Shown here: positions 7,774-17,149 of the stretch, piece by piece
How the letters are laid out: each line of letters opens with the position of its first letter
Position numbering within the stretch: position 1 is the first letter of the stretch
Assembly (NCBI GenBank): GCA_946482595.1
Contig: CAMLSD010000033.1
Location: 1-42,582, forward strand
Direction of reading: 5' to 3'
From: an uncultured Comamonadaceae bacterium
GTDB lineage: Bacteria; Pseudomonadota; Gammaproteobacteria; Burkholderiales; Burkholderiaceae
DNA length: 42,582 nt
Position numbers and translations under genes: made by a program
The notes under the pieces: generated by a model
The model's input: the letters and a program-made list of their open reading frames with translations, nothing else
Told to the model about the DNA's origin: nothing
Database searches by the model: none

Positions 7774-9039
7774 ATGTTCACCACCCTGTTTTTCATCGTC
7801 GCGATGCTGGTCGGGGTGCCCATCGGCGTGTGCCTGTGCCTGGCCGGTGTGGTCTATGTGTTCAGCACCGGCAACACGGTGCTGTTCCAGTCGTTTGCGC
7901 TGCAGATGTTCTCGGGCGTGGACAGCTACGGCCTGATCGCGATCCCGCTGTTCATCCTGATCGGCGAGATCATGAACAGCGGCGGCATCACACGCCGGCT
8001 CGTCGAGATGGCGATGGCCTTCGTGGGCGCGGTGCGTGGCGGGCTGGCCTACGTCAACATCCTGGCCAACATGATGGTGGCGTCCATCGTCGGGTCGGCC
8101 ACCGCCCAGGTGGCGATCATGTCGCAGGTCATGGTGCCCCAGATGGAGCGCCAGGGCTACGACAAGACCTTTGCCGCAGGCATCACCGTCTACGGCGGCA
8201 TGCTCGGCCCGATCATCCCGCCGTCGGTGATGTTCGTGGTCTACAGCGTCATGGCGCAGGTGGCGGTGGGCGACATGCTGCTGGCCGGCCTGTTGCCGGG
8301 TGTGCTGCTGACGCTGCTGTTTTTTGTCGTGATCGCCTGCATGGGCTGGGTCTACCACTACCCGCGCAGCGAGCGCCGCAGCCTGCGCGAACGCGCGGTC
8401 ACGGTGCTCAAGGCCTCGCCCACGCTGCTGATCCCGGTGGTGATCGTGGGCTCGATCTTCGGTGGTGTGGCCAACCCGACCGAAGCGGCGGCGGTGGGGG
8501 CCCTCACCGCCGCGCTGATCGGCCGCTACGTGACGCGCGAGTTCTCGTTCTCACGGCTGCCCGAGATCCTGCTGCGCGCGGCCCTGTACTCGGCCATCGT
8601 GCTGTTCCTGGTGGCCGCCGCGGCGGTGTTCTCATGGCTGCTGATCTACGGCAAGGTGCCGCAGGCCGCCGCCGCCTGGATCCAGTCGGTTGCGCGCGAC
8701 CCGGTCAGCTTCCTGCTGCTGGTCAACCTGATCCTGCTGGTGATCGGCACGGTGATCGACGGCATCCCGGGGCTGATCATGACCGTGCCCATCCTGCTGC
8801 CGATCGCCACCGAGGTCTATGGCATCGACCCCCGCCATTTCGGTGTGGTGGTGGTCGTCAACCTGGTGCTCGGACTGATGTCGCCACCGGTAGGCCTGAG
8901 CTTTTTCGTGGCGTCGGCCGTCACGGGGGCCAAGCCCGGAAAGATGTTCCTCGTCACGCTGCCGTTTTTCATCATCTGCTGCGTGGCCCTTGTGCTCTTG
9001 TCGATCTTTCCGGGGCTGTCGCTGGCCCTGCTGAAGTAG
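7774..9039 (+). CDS. TRAP transporter large permease subunit (DctM type)
   Basis: A 421-aa polytopic membrane protein of standard DctM length, hydrophobic throughout with about 12 predicted helices. Family landmarks are visible: GGITRRLVEMAMAFVG, the NILANMMVASIVGSATAQVAIM segment, GGMLGPIIPPSVMFVVYSV (the conserved PPS hairpin) and the second-half hairpin around LVLGLMSPPVGLSFFVAS. It forms the ion-coupled translocation channel with the DctQ subunit just upstream. A GAGG-type ribosome binding site precedes the ATG. Confidence 0.95.
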   Translation: MFTTLFFIVAMLVGVPIGVCLCLAGVVYVFSTGNTVLFQSFALQMFSGVDSYGLIAIPLFILIGEIMNSGGITRRLVEMAMAFVGAVRGGLAYVNILANMMVASIVGSATAQVAIMSQVMVPQMERQGYDKTFAAGITVYGGMLGPIIPPSVMFVVYSVMAQVAVGDMLLAGLLPGVLLTLLFFVVIACMGWVYHYPRSERRSLRERAVTVLKASPTLLIPVVIVGSIFGGVANPTEAAAVGALTAALIGRYVTREFSFSRLPEILLRAALYSAIVLFLVAAAAVFSWLLIYGKVPQAAAAWIQSVARDPVSFLLLVNLILLVIGTVIDGIPGLIMTVPILLPIATEVYGIDPRHFGVVVVVNLVLGLMSPPVGLSFFVASAVTGAKPGKMFLVTLPFFIICCVALVLLSIFPGLSLALLK

Positions 9040-9078
9040 ATCGACCCGCCTTGTCCCCCCCCAACTGGAGCTCGCACC

Positions 9079-10074
9079 ATGACCCTGTCACGTCGTCAGT
9101 TCGTCCAAGCCGCCGGTGCTTCGCTGGCCGCACCGGCCTTTTTCATCGGCACAGCGCATGCTCAGGCCGCGCGCGAGTTCCGCCTGGGCCTGATCACGCC
9201 GGCCGGGCACTCCTGGAACCGCGCCGCGCTGCAGTTCGGCGAGGCCTTGAAGAAGGAATCGGGCGGACGCCTGAGCGTCAGCGTGTTCCACTCCGGCCAG
9301 CTCGGCAACGAGCCGGCGATGATGCAGCAGCTGCAGTCCGGTGCGCTGGACATGGGCTGGATCCAGGCCGCCGAACTGGGCTCGCGGGTGTCCAGCGTGG
9401 CGGCGATCAATGCGCCCTATCTGGTGCGCTCGACCGCCCAGGTGGCCCGGCTGGCGCGCCACCCCGCGGCACTGAAGCTGCTCGAGGCGCTGCCGCGCGA
9501 GACGGGCACCATCGGCCTGGGCTGGGGCATCACCGGCATGCGGTCGGTGTTTTCCACCCGCGACATCAACGGCGTGGCCGACCTCAAGGGCATGAAGCTG
9601 CGCATCAACCCCACGCCGGTCTACCGTGATTTCTACCAGGCCCTGGGCGCAGCGCCCACGCCGATTCCCACGCCGGCGGTGTTTGACGCCATGGCCAACG
9701 GCCAGGTCGACGGGCTGGAGGCCGACATCGAGTTCTCGTGGAATCAGCGTTTCGACAAGGTCTCGAAGGTGATGCTGCAGATGAATGCACTGTTCATGCC
9801 GTTCGCCCCGCTGGTCTCCGGCCGAGTGTGGCAAGGCCTGCCCGACAAGGACAAGGAGATGATCCGCGGCCTGGTGCGCCAGTCGCTCGACGCCCAGATC
9901 GAGGACATCGTGACCACCGAGCAGGGCCTGATCGAGAAGTTCAAGGCGGCACCGATCCCGATCCGCACCGAGCCGGGACTGAAGAACGAAGGCATCATCA
10001 AGGCTTTCGACGACCTGTGGCTGCCCAAGGCACCGCAGATCGCCGAGCTGCGCAAGGTCGGGGCCACGCTCTGA
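9079..10074 (+). CDS. TRAP transporter periplasmic solute-binding protein (DctP type)
   Basis: A 331-aa binding protein. The N-terminus ([20 protein letters not shown], then an AHA cleavage site) has a twin-arginine pattern, so export may use the Tat route. The DctP domain follows; the conserved arginine that usually contacts the substrate carboxylate lies in [14 protein letters not shown] precedes the start codon. It is third of the three transporter genes. The ligand is inferred to be hydroxyproline or a related compound from the downstream epimerase and dehydrogenase genes. Confidence 0.94.
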   Translation: MTLSRRQFVQAAGASLAAPAFFIGTAHAQAAREFRLGLITPAGHSWNRAALQFGEALKKESGGRLSVSVFHSGQLGNEPAMMQQLQSGALDMGWIQAAELGSRVSSVAAINAPYLVRSTAQVARLARHPAALKLLEALPRETGTIGLGWGITGMRSVFSTRDINGVADLKGMKLRINPTPVYRDFYQALGAAPTPIPTPAVFDAMANGQVDGLEADIEFSWNQRFDKVSKVMLQMNALFMPFAPLVSGRVWQGLPDKDKEMIRGLVRQSLDAQIEDIVTTEQGLIEKFKAAPIPIRTEPGLKNEGIIKAFDDLWLPKAPQIAELRKVGATL

Positions 10075-10096
10075 CCGTTCCCTCAGGAGGTTCGTG

Positions 10097-11032
10097 ATGC
10101 ACCGCATCCAGATCATCGACTCGCATACCGGCGGCGAGCCCACGCGCCTGGTGGTGTCAGGCTTTCCCGATCTGGGCGGTGGCAGCCTGGCCGCACAGCG
10201 CGACCGGCTGGTGCGCGAGCACGATGCCTGGCGCCGCGCCACGGTGCTCGAACCGCGCGGCAACGACGTGATCGTCGGCGCGCTGCTGTGCGAGCCGGTC
10301 TCGCCCGGGGCCGCGGCCGGCGTGATCTTCTTCAACAACACCGGCACCCTCGGCATGTGCGGGCACGGCACGATGGGGCTGATCGTCACGCTGGCGCACA
10401 TGGGCCGCATCGGTGCCGGCACGCACCTGATCGACACGCCGGTGGGGCCGGTGCAGGCCACGCTGCACGACGACGGCTCGGTCAGCGTGCGCAACGTGCC
10501 CTCGTTCCGGCACCGCGCGCAGGTGGCCGTCGAGCTGCCCGGGCGCGGCGTGGTGCACGGCGACGTCGCCTGGGGCGGCAACTGGTTCTTCCTCGTCAGC
10601 GACCACGGCCTGCGTGTGGCCGGCGACAACCTGGCCGCACTGACCGAGTTTGCGTCGGCGCTGCGGCGCGCGCTGCCGGCACAGGGCATCACCGGCACGG
10701 ACGGGGCCGAGATCGACCACATCGAACTGTTTGGCGACGACCCGGACGGGGCCGACAGCCGCAGCTTCGTGCTGTGCCCGGGGCTCGCCTATGACCGCTC
10801 CCCGTGCGGCACCGGCACCAGCGCCAAGCTCGCCTGCCTCGCGGCCGACGGCAAGCTTGCGCCGGGCGCCGTGTGGCGCCAGGCCAGCGTGATCGGCAGC
10901 GTGTTCGAGGCGAGTTACGTCCGCCAGGGCGAACACATCGTGCCCACCCTGCGCGGGCGGGCCCATGTGTGTGCCGAGGCCACGCTGCTGGTCGATCCGG
11001 CCGATCCCTTCGCCTGGGGCATCGCGCCCTGA
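10097..11032 (+). CDS. 4-hydroxyproline 2-epimerase (proline racemase family)
   Basis: A 311-aa proline-racemase-fold enzyme. Both catalytic cysteines are present: Cys88 in MCGHGT and Cys237 in [11 protein letters not shown]. This two-base arrangement supports racemase/epimerase activity rather than the trans-3-hydroxyproline dehydratase variant, which has Thr in place of one Cys. The likely reaction is trans-4-hydroxy-L-proline to cis-4-hydroxy-D-proline. The ATG at 10097 was chosen over the GTG three bases earlier because AGGAGG (10085-10090) is then 6 nt away. It is followed 16 bp later by the D-hydroxyproline dehydrogenase genes that would consume the product. Confidence 0.92.
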   Translation: MHRIQIIDSHTGGEPTRLVVSGFPDLGGGSLAAQRDRLVREHDAWRRATVLEPRGNDVIVGALLCEPVSPGAAAGVIFFNNTGTLGMCGHGTMGLIVTLAHMGRIGAGTHLIDTPVGPVQATLHDDGSVSVRNVPSFRHRAQVAVELPGRGVVHGDVAWGGNWFFLVSDHGLRVAGDNLAALTEFASALRRALPAQGITGTDGAEIDHIELFGDDPDGADSRSFVLCPGLAYDRSPCGTGTSAKLACLAADGKLAPGAVWRQASVIGSVFEASYVRQGEHIVPTLRGRAHVCAEATLLVDPADPFAWGIAP

Positions 11033-11048
11033 CGCGCGGGCCTTTCCT

Positions 11049-12143
11049 TTGGACGCAGACCTCATCGTCATCGGCGGCGGCATCGTGGCAGCGGCCTGCG
11101 CGTCGGCCCTGGCACGGCGTGGGCTGCAGGTGCTGGTGATCGATGCCGGCAGGCCGGGGGCCACCGCGGCCGGCATGGGCCACCTGGTCGTGATGGACGA
11201 CAACCCCGCCGAACTGGCGCTGTCGGCCTGGTCGCTGGACCTGTGGCGCCAGCATGCGCCGCTGCTGCCGGCGGCCTGCGCCTGGCGTGAGGTCGGCACG
11301 CTGTGGATTGCCGCCGACGACGAAGAGATGGACGGCGCGCGCGACAAGCTCGCCCGCCTGGCCCAGGCCGGTGTGGCGGGCAGCCTGCTCGGTGCGGCCG
11401 AGCTGGCGCGGGCCGAACCCGCATTGCGCCCCGGGCTGGCCGGTGCGCTGCGGGTGCCGGGCGACGCCATCGTCTATGCGCCAGCCGTGGCACAGGCCTG
11501 GCTGCGCAGCCCGGGCATCCGTGTCGAGCGGGCCGAGGCCACCGCGGTGACCAGCGGGCGGGTGCAGCTCGCTGACCGCAGCGTGCGCCGTGCCGCTGCC
11601 GTGCTGGTGGCCAACGGCCTGGAGGCTCGAGCCCTGTGTCCGGGGCTGCCGCTGCGTGCCAAGAAGGGCCAGCTGCTGATCACCGATCGTTACCCCGGCA
11701 CGGTGCACCACCAACTGGTCGAGCTGGGCTATGTGCGCCGCGCGCACCAGAGCGACGGCGCCTCGGTGGCGTTCAACCTTCAGCCGCGCCCGACCGGGCA
11801 GTTGCTGCTGGGGTCCTCACGCGAGTTCGACACGGAAAATCTCGACATCGACACCCCCATGCTGGCGCGCATGCTCACGCGGGCGCTCGACTATGTGCCT
11901 GCGCTGGCCGGCCTGCAGGCCATCCGCTGCTGGGCCGGTCTGCGTGCAGCCACCCCGGACGGTCAACCGCTGCTGGGGCGCCATCCGCAACAGCGCGGTG
12001 TGTGGCTGGCCACCGGCCATGAAGGCTTGGGGGTGACCACCGCCACGGCCAGCGGCGAGCTGATGGCGGCCATGATCACCGGCGAACCCGCACCGATCGA
12101 CCCCCGGCCCTATGAGCCGGCACGTTTCATGGCGGCGGCATGA
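11049..12143 (+). CDS. FAD-dependent D-hydroxyproline dehydrogenase, catalytic (DAO-fold) subunit
   Basis: About 364 aa. The N-terminal dinucleotide-binding motif DLIVIGGGIVAAACASALARRG and the C-terminal GWAGLRAATPDGQPLLG ... GHEGLGVTTA pattern place it in the DAO family, close to the beta subunits of HcnC-type and LhpB-type amine dehydrogenases. No ATG exists between the previous stop codon and the Rossmann motif; TTG at 11049 is the best in-frame start, although its ribosome binding site is weak. It overlaps the next gene by ATGA. With the two following subunits it should oxidise cis-4-hydroxy-D-proline to 1-pyrroline-4-hydroxy-2-carboxylate. Confidence 0.88.
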   Translation: MDADLIVIGGGIVAAACASALARRGLQVLVIDAGRPGATAAGMGHLVVMDDNPAELALSAWSLDLWRQHAPLLPAACAWREVGTLWIAADDEEMDGARDKLARLAQAGVAGSLLGAAELARAEPALRPGLAGALRVPGDAIVYAPAVAQAWLRSPGIRVERAEATAVTSGRVQLADRSVRRAAAVLVANGLEARALCPGLPLRAKKGQLLITDRYPGTVHHQLVELGYVRRAHQSDGASVAFNLQPRPTGQLLLGSSREFDTENLDIDTPMLARMLTRALDYVPALAGLQAIRCWAGLRAATPDGQPLLGRHPQQRGVWLATGHEGLGVTTATASGELMAAMITGEPAPIDPRPYEPARFMAAA

Positions 12144-12418
12144 GCGCCATCGTGCCTCGCCCGCCGCCGCAAGCCGTGAGCTTCATGCTCGATGGCCGGC
12201 AGGTCAGCGCACCGCGCGGCGTGAGCCTGGCGGCCGCGTTGAGACATGCCGATCCGCAGGGGCTGGCCATCACCCGCCTTTCCGTGACGGGACAGGCCCG
12301 CTCGGCGCTGTGCGGCATGGGCGTGTGCCACGAATGCCGCGTCTGGGTCGACGGGCGACGCGTGCTGGCCTGCCAGACACCCTGCACCGACGGCATGCGC
12401 GTGGAGACGACACCATGA
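12140..12418 (+). CDS. Small [2Fe-2S] subunit of D-hydroxyproline dehydrogenase
   Basis: A 92-aa ferredoxin-like protein with the plant-type cluster motif Cys-x4-Cys-x2-Cys ... Cys (CGMGVCHEC then LACQTP). Such small (2Fe-2S) subunits are the gamma-type component of heteromeric amine and proline dehydrogenases, passing electrons between the FAD subunits. It overlaps its neighbours on both sides by ATGA, so synthesis of the three subunits is probably translationally coupled. Confidence 0.92.
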   Translation: MSAIVPRPPPQAVSFMLDGRQVSAPRGVSLAAALRHADPQGLAITRLSVTGQARSALCGMGVCHECRVWVDGRRVLACQTPCTDGMRVETTP

Positions 12419-13767
12419 CGCCGATGGAAGCAGAGCGTTGCGATCTGCTCATCGTCGGCGCCGGGCCGGCCGGGCTGGCTGCGGCTGCGGCCGCTGCACC
12501 TGGCGGCCAGCGCATCGTGCTGATCGACGACAACCCCGCCCCGGGCGGGCAGATCTGGCGCGACGGCCCGGGTGCGCGGCTGCCGGCGTCGGCCCGCACC
12601 CTGCGCGCCGCCGTGGGCCGCTGCGCCAACGTGGCGCTGTGGACCGGCACCCGGGTGCTGGCGGCAACGGCCAGCGACGAGTTGCTGCTGGAACAGCCGC
12701 ACCGCAGCGTGCGCCTGCGCTGGGGCCGGCTGATCCTGTGCACCGGTGCACGCGAGCTGCTGCTGCCCTTTCCGGGCTGGACCCTGCCTGGCGTGAGCGG
12801 CGCGGGCGGGCTGCAGGCGCTGATCAAGGCGGGCTGGCCCGTGGCCGGCGAACGGGTGGTGGTGGCCGGCAGCGGCCCGCTGCTGCTGGCGGCGGCATCG
12901 ACCGCAGCACAAGCCGGTGCCAAGGTGGTCGGGCTGATCGAGCAGGCGCCGGCATGGCCGCTTGCCCGTCTGGCGCTGTCGCTGGTGCGCTGGCCTGAAA
13001 AGCTCGTCCAGGCCGCGACGCTGCTGCCGCGCCACTACCGCAGCGGTGCGGTGGTGACGGCCGCGCTGGGCGCACAGCGGGTCGAAGCCGTGCAGGTGCG
13101 ACAGGGCGTCCAGCCGCAGGCGCCGACCCTCACGCTGGACTGCGATCGCCTGGCCTGCGGTTACGGCCTGGTGCCCAACATCCAGCTCGGGCAACTGCTC
13201 GGCTGTGCGCTGGACCCCGGCACCGGCCACGGCCCGGCGCTGCGCGTCGATGCGCTGCAGGCCACGTCGCTGGCCGCGGTGTGGGCCGCGGGTGAATGCA
13301 CCGGTGTCGGCGGCAGTGAACTCGCCCGGGTCGAAGGCACGATTGCCGGCCTGGCTGCCAGCGGACAGATCGATGCCGCCCGCCCATGGCGGCGCCGGCG
13401 CGAGCGGTGGCAGGCCTTTGCCGCACGCATTGAACAGACCTTTGCGCTGGGGCCGGCCGTTGCGGGCCTGCCGCAGCCGGACACCCTGGTGTGCCGCTGC
13501 GAGGACGTGGCCTGGCGCGACTTGCAGCCGCATGACGGCTGGACCGAGGCCAAGCTCCAGACGCGCTGCGGCATGGGCGCCTGCCAGGGCCGGGTGTGCG
13601 GTGCCGCGCTGCAGGTGCTCAAGGGCTGGTCACCGCCCGCGCCCCGGGTGCCCCTGGTGCCGGCCCCGATCGGCAGCCTGGCGGGCGCCGGGTGGGACAA
13701 TGCATTGCCCGGCGACCCCGGGTGCGGCAGCGGATCTGCCGCGATCGATCAGGGCCCTCCCACATGA
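12415..13767 (+). CDS. NAD(P)/FAD-dependent oxidoreductase subunit of D-hydroxyproline dehydrogenase
   Basis: A 450-aa flavoprotein with an N-terminal FAD motif (LLIVGAGPAGLAAAAAAA), a GGQIWRDG segment and a second nucleotide-binding motif (VVVAGSGPLLLAAAS). A C-terminal BFD-like cysteine cluster follows (CRCEDV ... RCGMGACQGRVC). This is the alpha-type subunit found with HcnB/LhpF-like dehydrogenases. The frame is open further upstream, but the ATG at 12415 overlapping the previous stop (ATGA) is the sensible start. Electrons probably go to the respiratory chain. It overlaps the GntR gene by ATGA. Confidence 0.91.
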   Translation: MTPMEAERCDLLIVGAGPAGLAAAAAAAPGGQRIVLIDDNPAPGGQIWRDGPGARLPASARTLRAAVGRCANVALWTGTRVLAATASDELLLEQPHRSVRLRWGRLILCTGARELLLPFPGWTLPGVSGAGGLQALIKAGWPVAGERVVVAGSGPLLLAAASTAAQAGAKVVGLIEQAPAWPLARLALSLVRWPEKLVQAATLLPRHYRSGAVVTAALGAQRVEAVQVRQGVQPQAPTLTLDCDRLACGYGLVPNIQLGQLLGCALDPGTGHGPALRVDALQATSLAAVWAAGECTGVGGSELARVEGTIAGLAASGQIDAARPWRRRRERWQAFAARIEQTFALGPAVAGLPQPDTLVCRCEDVAWRDLQPHDGWTEAKLQTRCGMGACQGRVCGAALQVLKGWSPPAPRVPLVPAPIGSLAGAGWDNALPGDPGCGSGSAAIDQGPPT

Positions 13768-14486
13768 GACACACCGTTGCCACCGACCCGGCCGGCATCC
13801 AGACACCGGCGCCAGCGCTGCCCGTGGTGAAGCCCGCGCCGGCCGGCACCCCCAAGCGCCGGGCCGCCGACATCGCCTACGACACCATCGAGGGCATGAT
13901 CGCCACGCTGCAGCTCCAGCCCGGCAGTCCGGTTGTCGAAGGCGAGATCGTCGAGCGCACCGGGCTGGGTCGCACCCCCGTGCGCGAGGCCCTGCTGCGG
14001 ATGATCTCGATCGGCCTGATCGAGCAGCAACCGCGGCGTGGCCTGCTGGTGTCGCACATCGACCTGGCCGACCACCTGGACGTCATCCAGACCCGCCGGG
14101 TGCTCGAATGCCTGATCGCCCGCTGTTCGGCACGGCGTGCCACGGCCGCCCAGCGCAAGGAGATCGTGCGCTGCGCCGACAAGATGCTGAAGGCTGCCGC
14201 CCGGGGCCACCTGGGTGACTACATGCTGGCCGACCATGACCTCGACCAGGTCAACCATCAGGCCAGCCAGAACAAGTCGGCCGTGAAGGCCGTGGTGCCG
14301 CTGATCGTGCAGTGCCGGCGCTTCTGGTATGCCTATCAGCACGAGGGCGAGATCTCCGAGGGCGCGCGTGCCCACATGGTGCTGGCCGAGGGCATCGCCT
14401 CGGGCGACGAGGCCGCCGCCGTGGCCGGTGCCAACCAGTTGCTGGACTACCTTGAGCGGTTTGCCCGCCGGGTGATCGACAACTGA
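13764..14486 (+). CDS. GntR-family transcriptional regulator (FadR/FCD type)
   Basis: A 240-aa regulator. A winged helix (residues 32-100, VVEGEIVERTGLGRTPVREALLRM is the GntR helix-turn-helix) is followed by an all-helical FCD effector domain with an Asp/His-containing ADHDLDQVNHQ segment of the kind that binds metal and a carboxylate ligand. It is the last gene of the hydroxyproline operon and overlaps the dehydrogenase gene by ATGA, so it is made with the enzymes and probably represses the operon until substrate or an intermediate appears. The inverted repeat at 5979-6008 is a candidate operator. The first 30 residues are a Pro/Ala-rich extension. Confidence 0.93.
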   Translation: MRHTVATDPAGIQTPAPALPVVKPAPAGTPKRRAADIAYDTIEGMIATLQLQPGSPVVEGEIVERTGLGRTPVREALLRMISIGLIEQQPRRGLLVSHIDLADHLDVIQTRRVLECLIARCSARRATAAQRKEIVRCADKMLKAAARGHLGDYMLADHDLDQVNHQASQNKSAVKAVVPLIVQCRRFWYAYQHEGEISEGARAHMVLAEGIASGDEAAAVAGANQLLDYLERFARRVIDN

Positions 14487-14559
14487 GCCGACCGGCACGG
14501 CGCACGGCACGTCGGGTTACCAAAAACACCGCGCCTTGCCACCGGTTTCTGACAAAAGG

Positions 14560-14589
14560 CTGACACCTGCTGGCCTGGCGGGCTAAGAT
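14560..14589 (+). promoter_or_regulatory. Putative sigma-70 promoter of the histidine kinase gene
   Basis: CTGACA at 14560-14565 and TAAGAT at 14584-14589 are separated by 18 bp; five of six and four of six consensus positions match. It lies 72 bp before the start codon at 14662, in the only clear intergenic stretch between the GntR gene and the kinase. Confidence 0.5.
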
Positions 14590-14661
14590 GCGCCGACCCC
14601 GGGCTGTCATCGTGCGGCCTGCCGCATGTGTCCCGAGGGTGCCATCAAGAGGGGAGACAAC

Positions 14662-16281
14662 ATGCAGTCACTGCAGATCCTGCACCTCGAGGACGACGCC
14701 CTGGATGCCGAACTGGTGCACCGGGAGATCGAACGCCTGAACCTCAGGCCGGTCTGGCACAAGGTGGGCAGCGCCGACGAATACTTCGAGGCGTTGCAAC
14801 GCACCCATTTCGACGCCATCCTCTCGGACAACCGGGTGCCTGGCATCGACGGTCTTGATGCGCTGCAGGCCGCGCGCCAGCGCCGCCCCGGCATACCTTT
14901 CGTGTTCGTCAGCGGCAATGCCGATCCGCGCTGGGCTGAACACTGCATCGAGGCCGGTGCGACCGACTACGTCCCCAAGGACGAGCTCTGGCGCCTGCCC
15001 AGTGCGCTGATGCGTGTGCAGGCGGCCCGCGACCATGAGCGACTGGAAGCTCTGACGCGCGGTCGTGGTGTGCTCGTCGACGCGGTGCGCCAACTGTCGC
15101 TGGCACGCACCACCGCGGCGATTGTCGACATCGTTCGCGTTGCGGCCCGCGAGCTCAATCAGGCCGACGGTGCCACCTTCGTGATGCGTGACGGTGAGCA
15201 CTGCCACTACATCGACGAAGACGCGATCGAGCCGCTGTGGAAAGGCCTGCGTTTTCCGCTGCGCAACTGCATCAGCGGCTGGGCCATGCTGAACCGCCGC
15301 GCCGCCGTCATCCCGGACATCTACGCCGACGCCCGCATTCCGCACGATGCCTATCGGCCCACCTTCGTGAAAAGCCTGGTGATGGTGCCCATCCGCGGCG
15401 AGTCGCCAATCGGCGCGATCGGCAACTACTGGGCCACGCCGCACGAGGCCTCGGCGGACGAGGTCGAGCTCATCCAGGCCCTGGCCGACTCCACCTCGCT
15501 GGCCTTCGAGAATGTCGCCCTCTATCAGGACCTGGAGCGCCGCGTGCAGCTGCGCACCGCCGAACTGCAGGAAGCCAACAAGGAACTCGAGGCCTTCAGC
15601 TATTCGGTGTCGCACGACCTGCGTGCCCCGCTGCGTGCAGTGCAGGGTTATGCCGACCTGCTGGCCACCGAGGCCGCGCCGGTGCTTGGCGAGCCGGCGG
15701 CCACCTACCTGCAGCATGTGCAAGGCTCGGCCCGGCGCATGGGCACGCTGATCGAGGACATGCTGTCGCTGTCCAAGGTGACGCGGGCGGAGGTGCGTGT
15801 GCGCCCGGTCCACCTCGGCATGATCGCGCGCGACATCGTCAACACCCTGCAGGCCACCGCCGCGCACCGCGAGGTGCAGGTCGAGATCGACACCAGCGTG
15901 ATGGCACACGGCGATGCCGGCCTGTTGCGCCTGGCCCTCGAGAACCTGCTGTCCAACGCCTGGAAGTTCACCGGCAAGGTCGAGCCGGCGCGCATCGAGT
16001 TCTTTGCGCAGACCGACGCGCAGGGTCGGCGGAGCTACTGCGTGCGTGACAACGGGGCCGGATTCGACATGGCCCAGGCGCGGCATCTGTTCGAGCCTTT
16101 CCGGCGCCTGCACCGGGAAGCCGATTTCCCCGGCACCGGTGTGGGGCTCGCGATCGTGCAGCGCGTGATCCACAAGCACGGCGGCGAGATCCATGTCGAG
16201 GCGGCCCGCGATCGAGGTGCCTGCTTTTCATTCACGCTGCCGGAGTGCCCGGACGTGGCACCACCGTCCGCACCGGACTGA
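14662..16281 (+). CDS. Hybrid sensor: receiver-GAF-histidine kinase
   Basis: A 539-aa cytosolic protein. Residues 3-120 form a response-regulator receiver (acidic pair at 11-12, phospho-acceptor Asp56 in ILSDNRVPG, Lys106). Residues about 145-285 form a GAF-type sensor. A coiled linker follows, then HisKA with His318 (SYSVSHDLRAPL) and HATPase_c (NLLSNAWKFT, DNGAGFDM, GTGVGLAIV). The ATG at 14662 was chosen over an earlier in-frame one because of the GAGGGGAG ribosome binding site. No DNA-binding regulator is adjacent, so its partner is elsewhere. The N-terminal receiver probably gates kinase activity. No membrane segment is seen. Confidence 0.94.
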   Translation: MQSLQILHLEDDALDAELVHREIERLNLRPVWHKVGSADEYFEALQRTHFDAILSDNRVPGIDGLDALQAARQRRPGIPFVFVSGNADPRWAEHCIEAGATDYVPKDELWRLPSALMRVQAARDHERLEALTRGRGVLVDAVRQLSLARTTAAIVDIVRVAARELNQADGATFVMRDGEHCHYIDEDAIEPLWKGLRFPLRNCISGWAMLNRRAAVIPDIYADARIPHDAYRPTFVKSLVMVPIRGESPIGAIGNYWATPHEASADEVELIQALADSTSLAFENVALYQDLERRVQLRTAELQEANKELEAFSYSVSHDLRAPLRAVQGYADLLATEAAPVLGEPAATYLQHVQGSARRMGTLIEDMLSLSKVTRAEVRVRPVHLGMIARDIVNTLQATAAHREVQVEIDTSVMAHGDAGLLRLALENLLSNAWKFTGKVEPARIEFFAQTDAQGRRSYCVRDNGAGFDMAQARHLFEPFRRLHREADFPGTGVGLAIVQRVIHKHGGEIHVEAARDRGACFSFTLPECPDVAPPSAPD

Positions 16282-16289
16282 TGTCCGGT

Positions 16290-16306
16290 CGGGGCGCCAT
16301 GCCCCG
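16290..16306. terminator. Hairpin between convergent genes
   Basis: CGGGGC, a 5-nt loop, then GCCCCG sits in the 33-bp gap between the kinase gene and the convergent GST gene. There is no T-run on either side, so if it terminates transcription it would need help from Rho or act only as a transcript-end stabiliser. Confidence 0.4.
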
Positions 16307-16314
16307 TCGGGGGG

Positions 16315-17028
16315 TCAGTCCGCAGGCGGCCGCGCGGGAATGGTCATGCCCCGCTGCACGGCCGGGCGGGCCAGGAAGGCCGCGAGCGCACGCTGCACCT
16401 GCGGGAAGTCGGCGTAGCCGACCAGGTCACCGGCCTGATAGAAGTTCACCAGGGTGTTGATCCACGGGAAGGTGGCGATGTCGGCGATGGTGTAGTGCTT
16501 GCCCATCAGCCACTCCCCGGCCTGCAGCCGCTGCTCCAGCACCCCAAGCAACCGACGCGCCTCGCCGGTGTAGCGCTCGCGGGGGCGCTTGTCCTCGTAT
16601 TCGCGTCCGGCGAACTTGTGGAAGAACCCCACCTGGCCGAACATCGGACCCACACCGCCCATCTGGAACATCAGCCACTGCAGCGTCTGGTAACGCATGG
16701 CCGCGCCCTCGCCGAGGAACTTGCCCGACTTCTCGGCCAGGTAGAGCAGGATCGCACCCGACTCGAACAGCGGCAGCGGCTCGCCGCCGGGGCCGTCCGG
16801 GTCGAGGATGGCCGGGATCTTGTTGTTCGGATTGAGCGAGAGGAAGGCCGGCGACAGTTGGTCGTTGGTGTCGAACCGCACCAGGTGTGGCTCGTAGGGC
16901 AGCCCGGTTTCCTCGAGCATGATCGACACCTTCACGCCATTGGGCGTGGGCAGCGAATACAACTGGATGCGGTCCGGGTGCCGGGCCGGCCATTTCTGCG
17001 TGATCGGGAAACGTGACAGATCCGTCAT
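16315..17028 (-). CDS. YghU/YfcG-like glutathione S-transferase (disulfide-bond oxidoreductase type)
   Basis: A 237-aa GST. The N-terminal thioredoxin fold contains PTPNGVKVSIMLEETGLPYE and the glutathione-binding NPNNKIPAI and FESGAILLYLAEK motifs. The helical C-terminal domain has MGGVGPMFGQVGFF and the N-capping IADIATFPWI box. The PNG(V)K pattern is typical of nu-class GSTs such as E. coli YghU and YfcG, which reduce disulfides and peroxides. The frame extends upstream, but the ATG at 17028 gives the family N-terminus. Confidence 0.92.
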   Translation of the reverse strand: MTDLSRFPITQKWPARHPDRIQLYSLPTPNGVKVSIMLEETGLPYEPHLVRFDTNDQLSPAFLSLNPNNKIPAILDPDGPGGEPLPLFESGAILLYLAEKSGKFLGEGAAMRYQTLQWLMFQMGGVGPMFGQVGFFHKFAGREYEDKRPRERYTGEARRLLGVLEQRLQAGEWLMGKHYTIADIATFPWINTLVNFYQAGDLVGYADFPQVQRALAAFLARPAVQRGMTIPARPPAD

Positions 17029-17149
17029 GGCGTCTTTCTCTGAGCAGTCAAGGGACGTGAATACCACGGTGATCCGGCATTCTCGGGCGTCCCCTGGCCG
17101 GCCACGGCGGGTGAAGCCGGTGGCCTTGCTCGACGTGGGGGCACGTGTG

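Noticed and set aside
10965..11048. N-terminal extension of the FAD dehydrogenase subunit into the epimerase gene
   Set aside because: The extra residues are antipodal to the dinucleotide-binding motif, overlap the conserved end of the epimerase and are not protein-like; a TTG at 11049 fits the family N-terminus.
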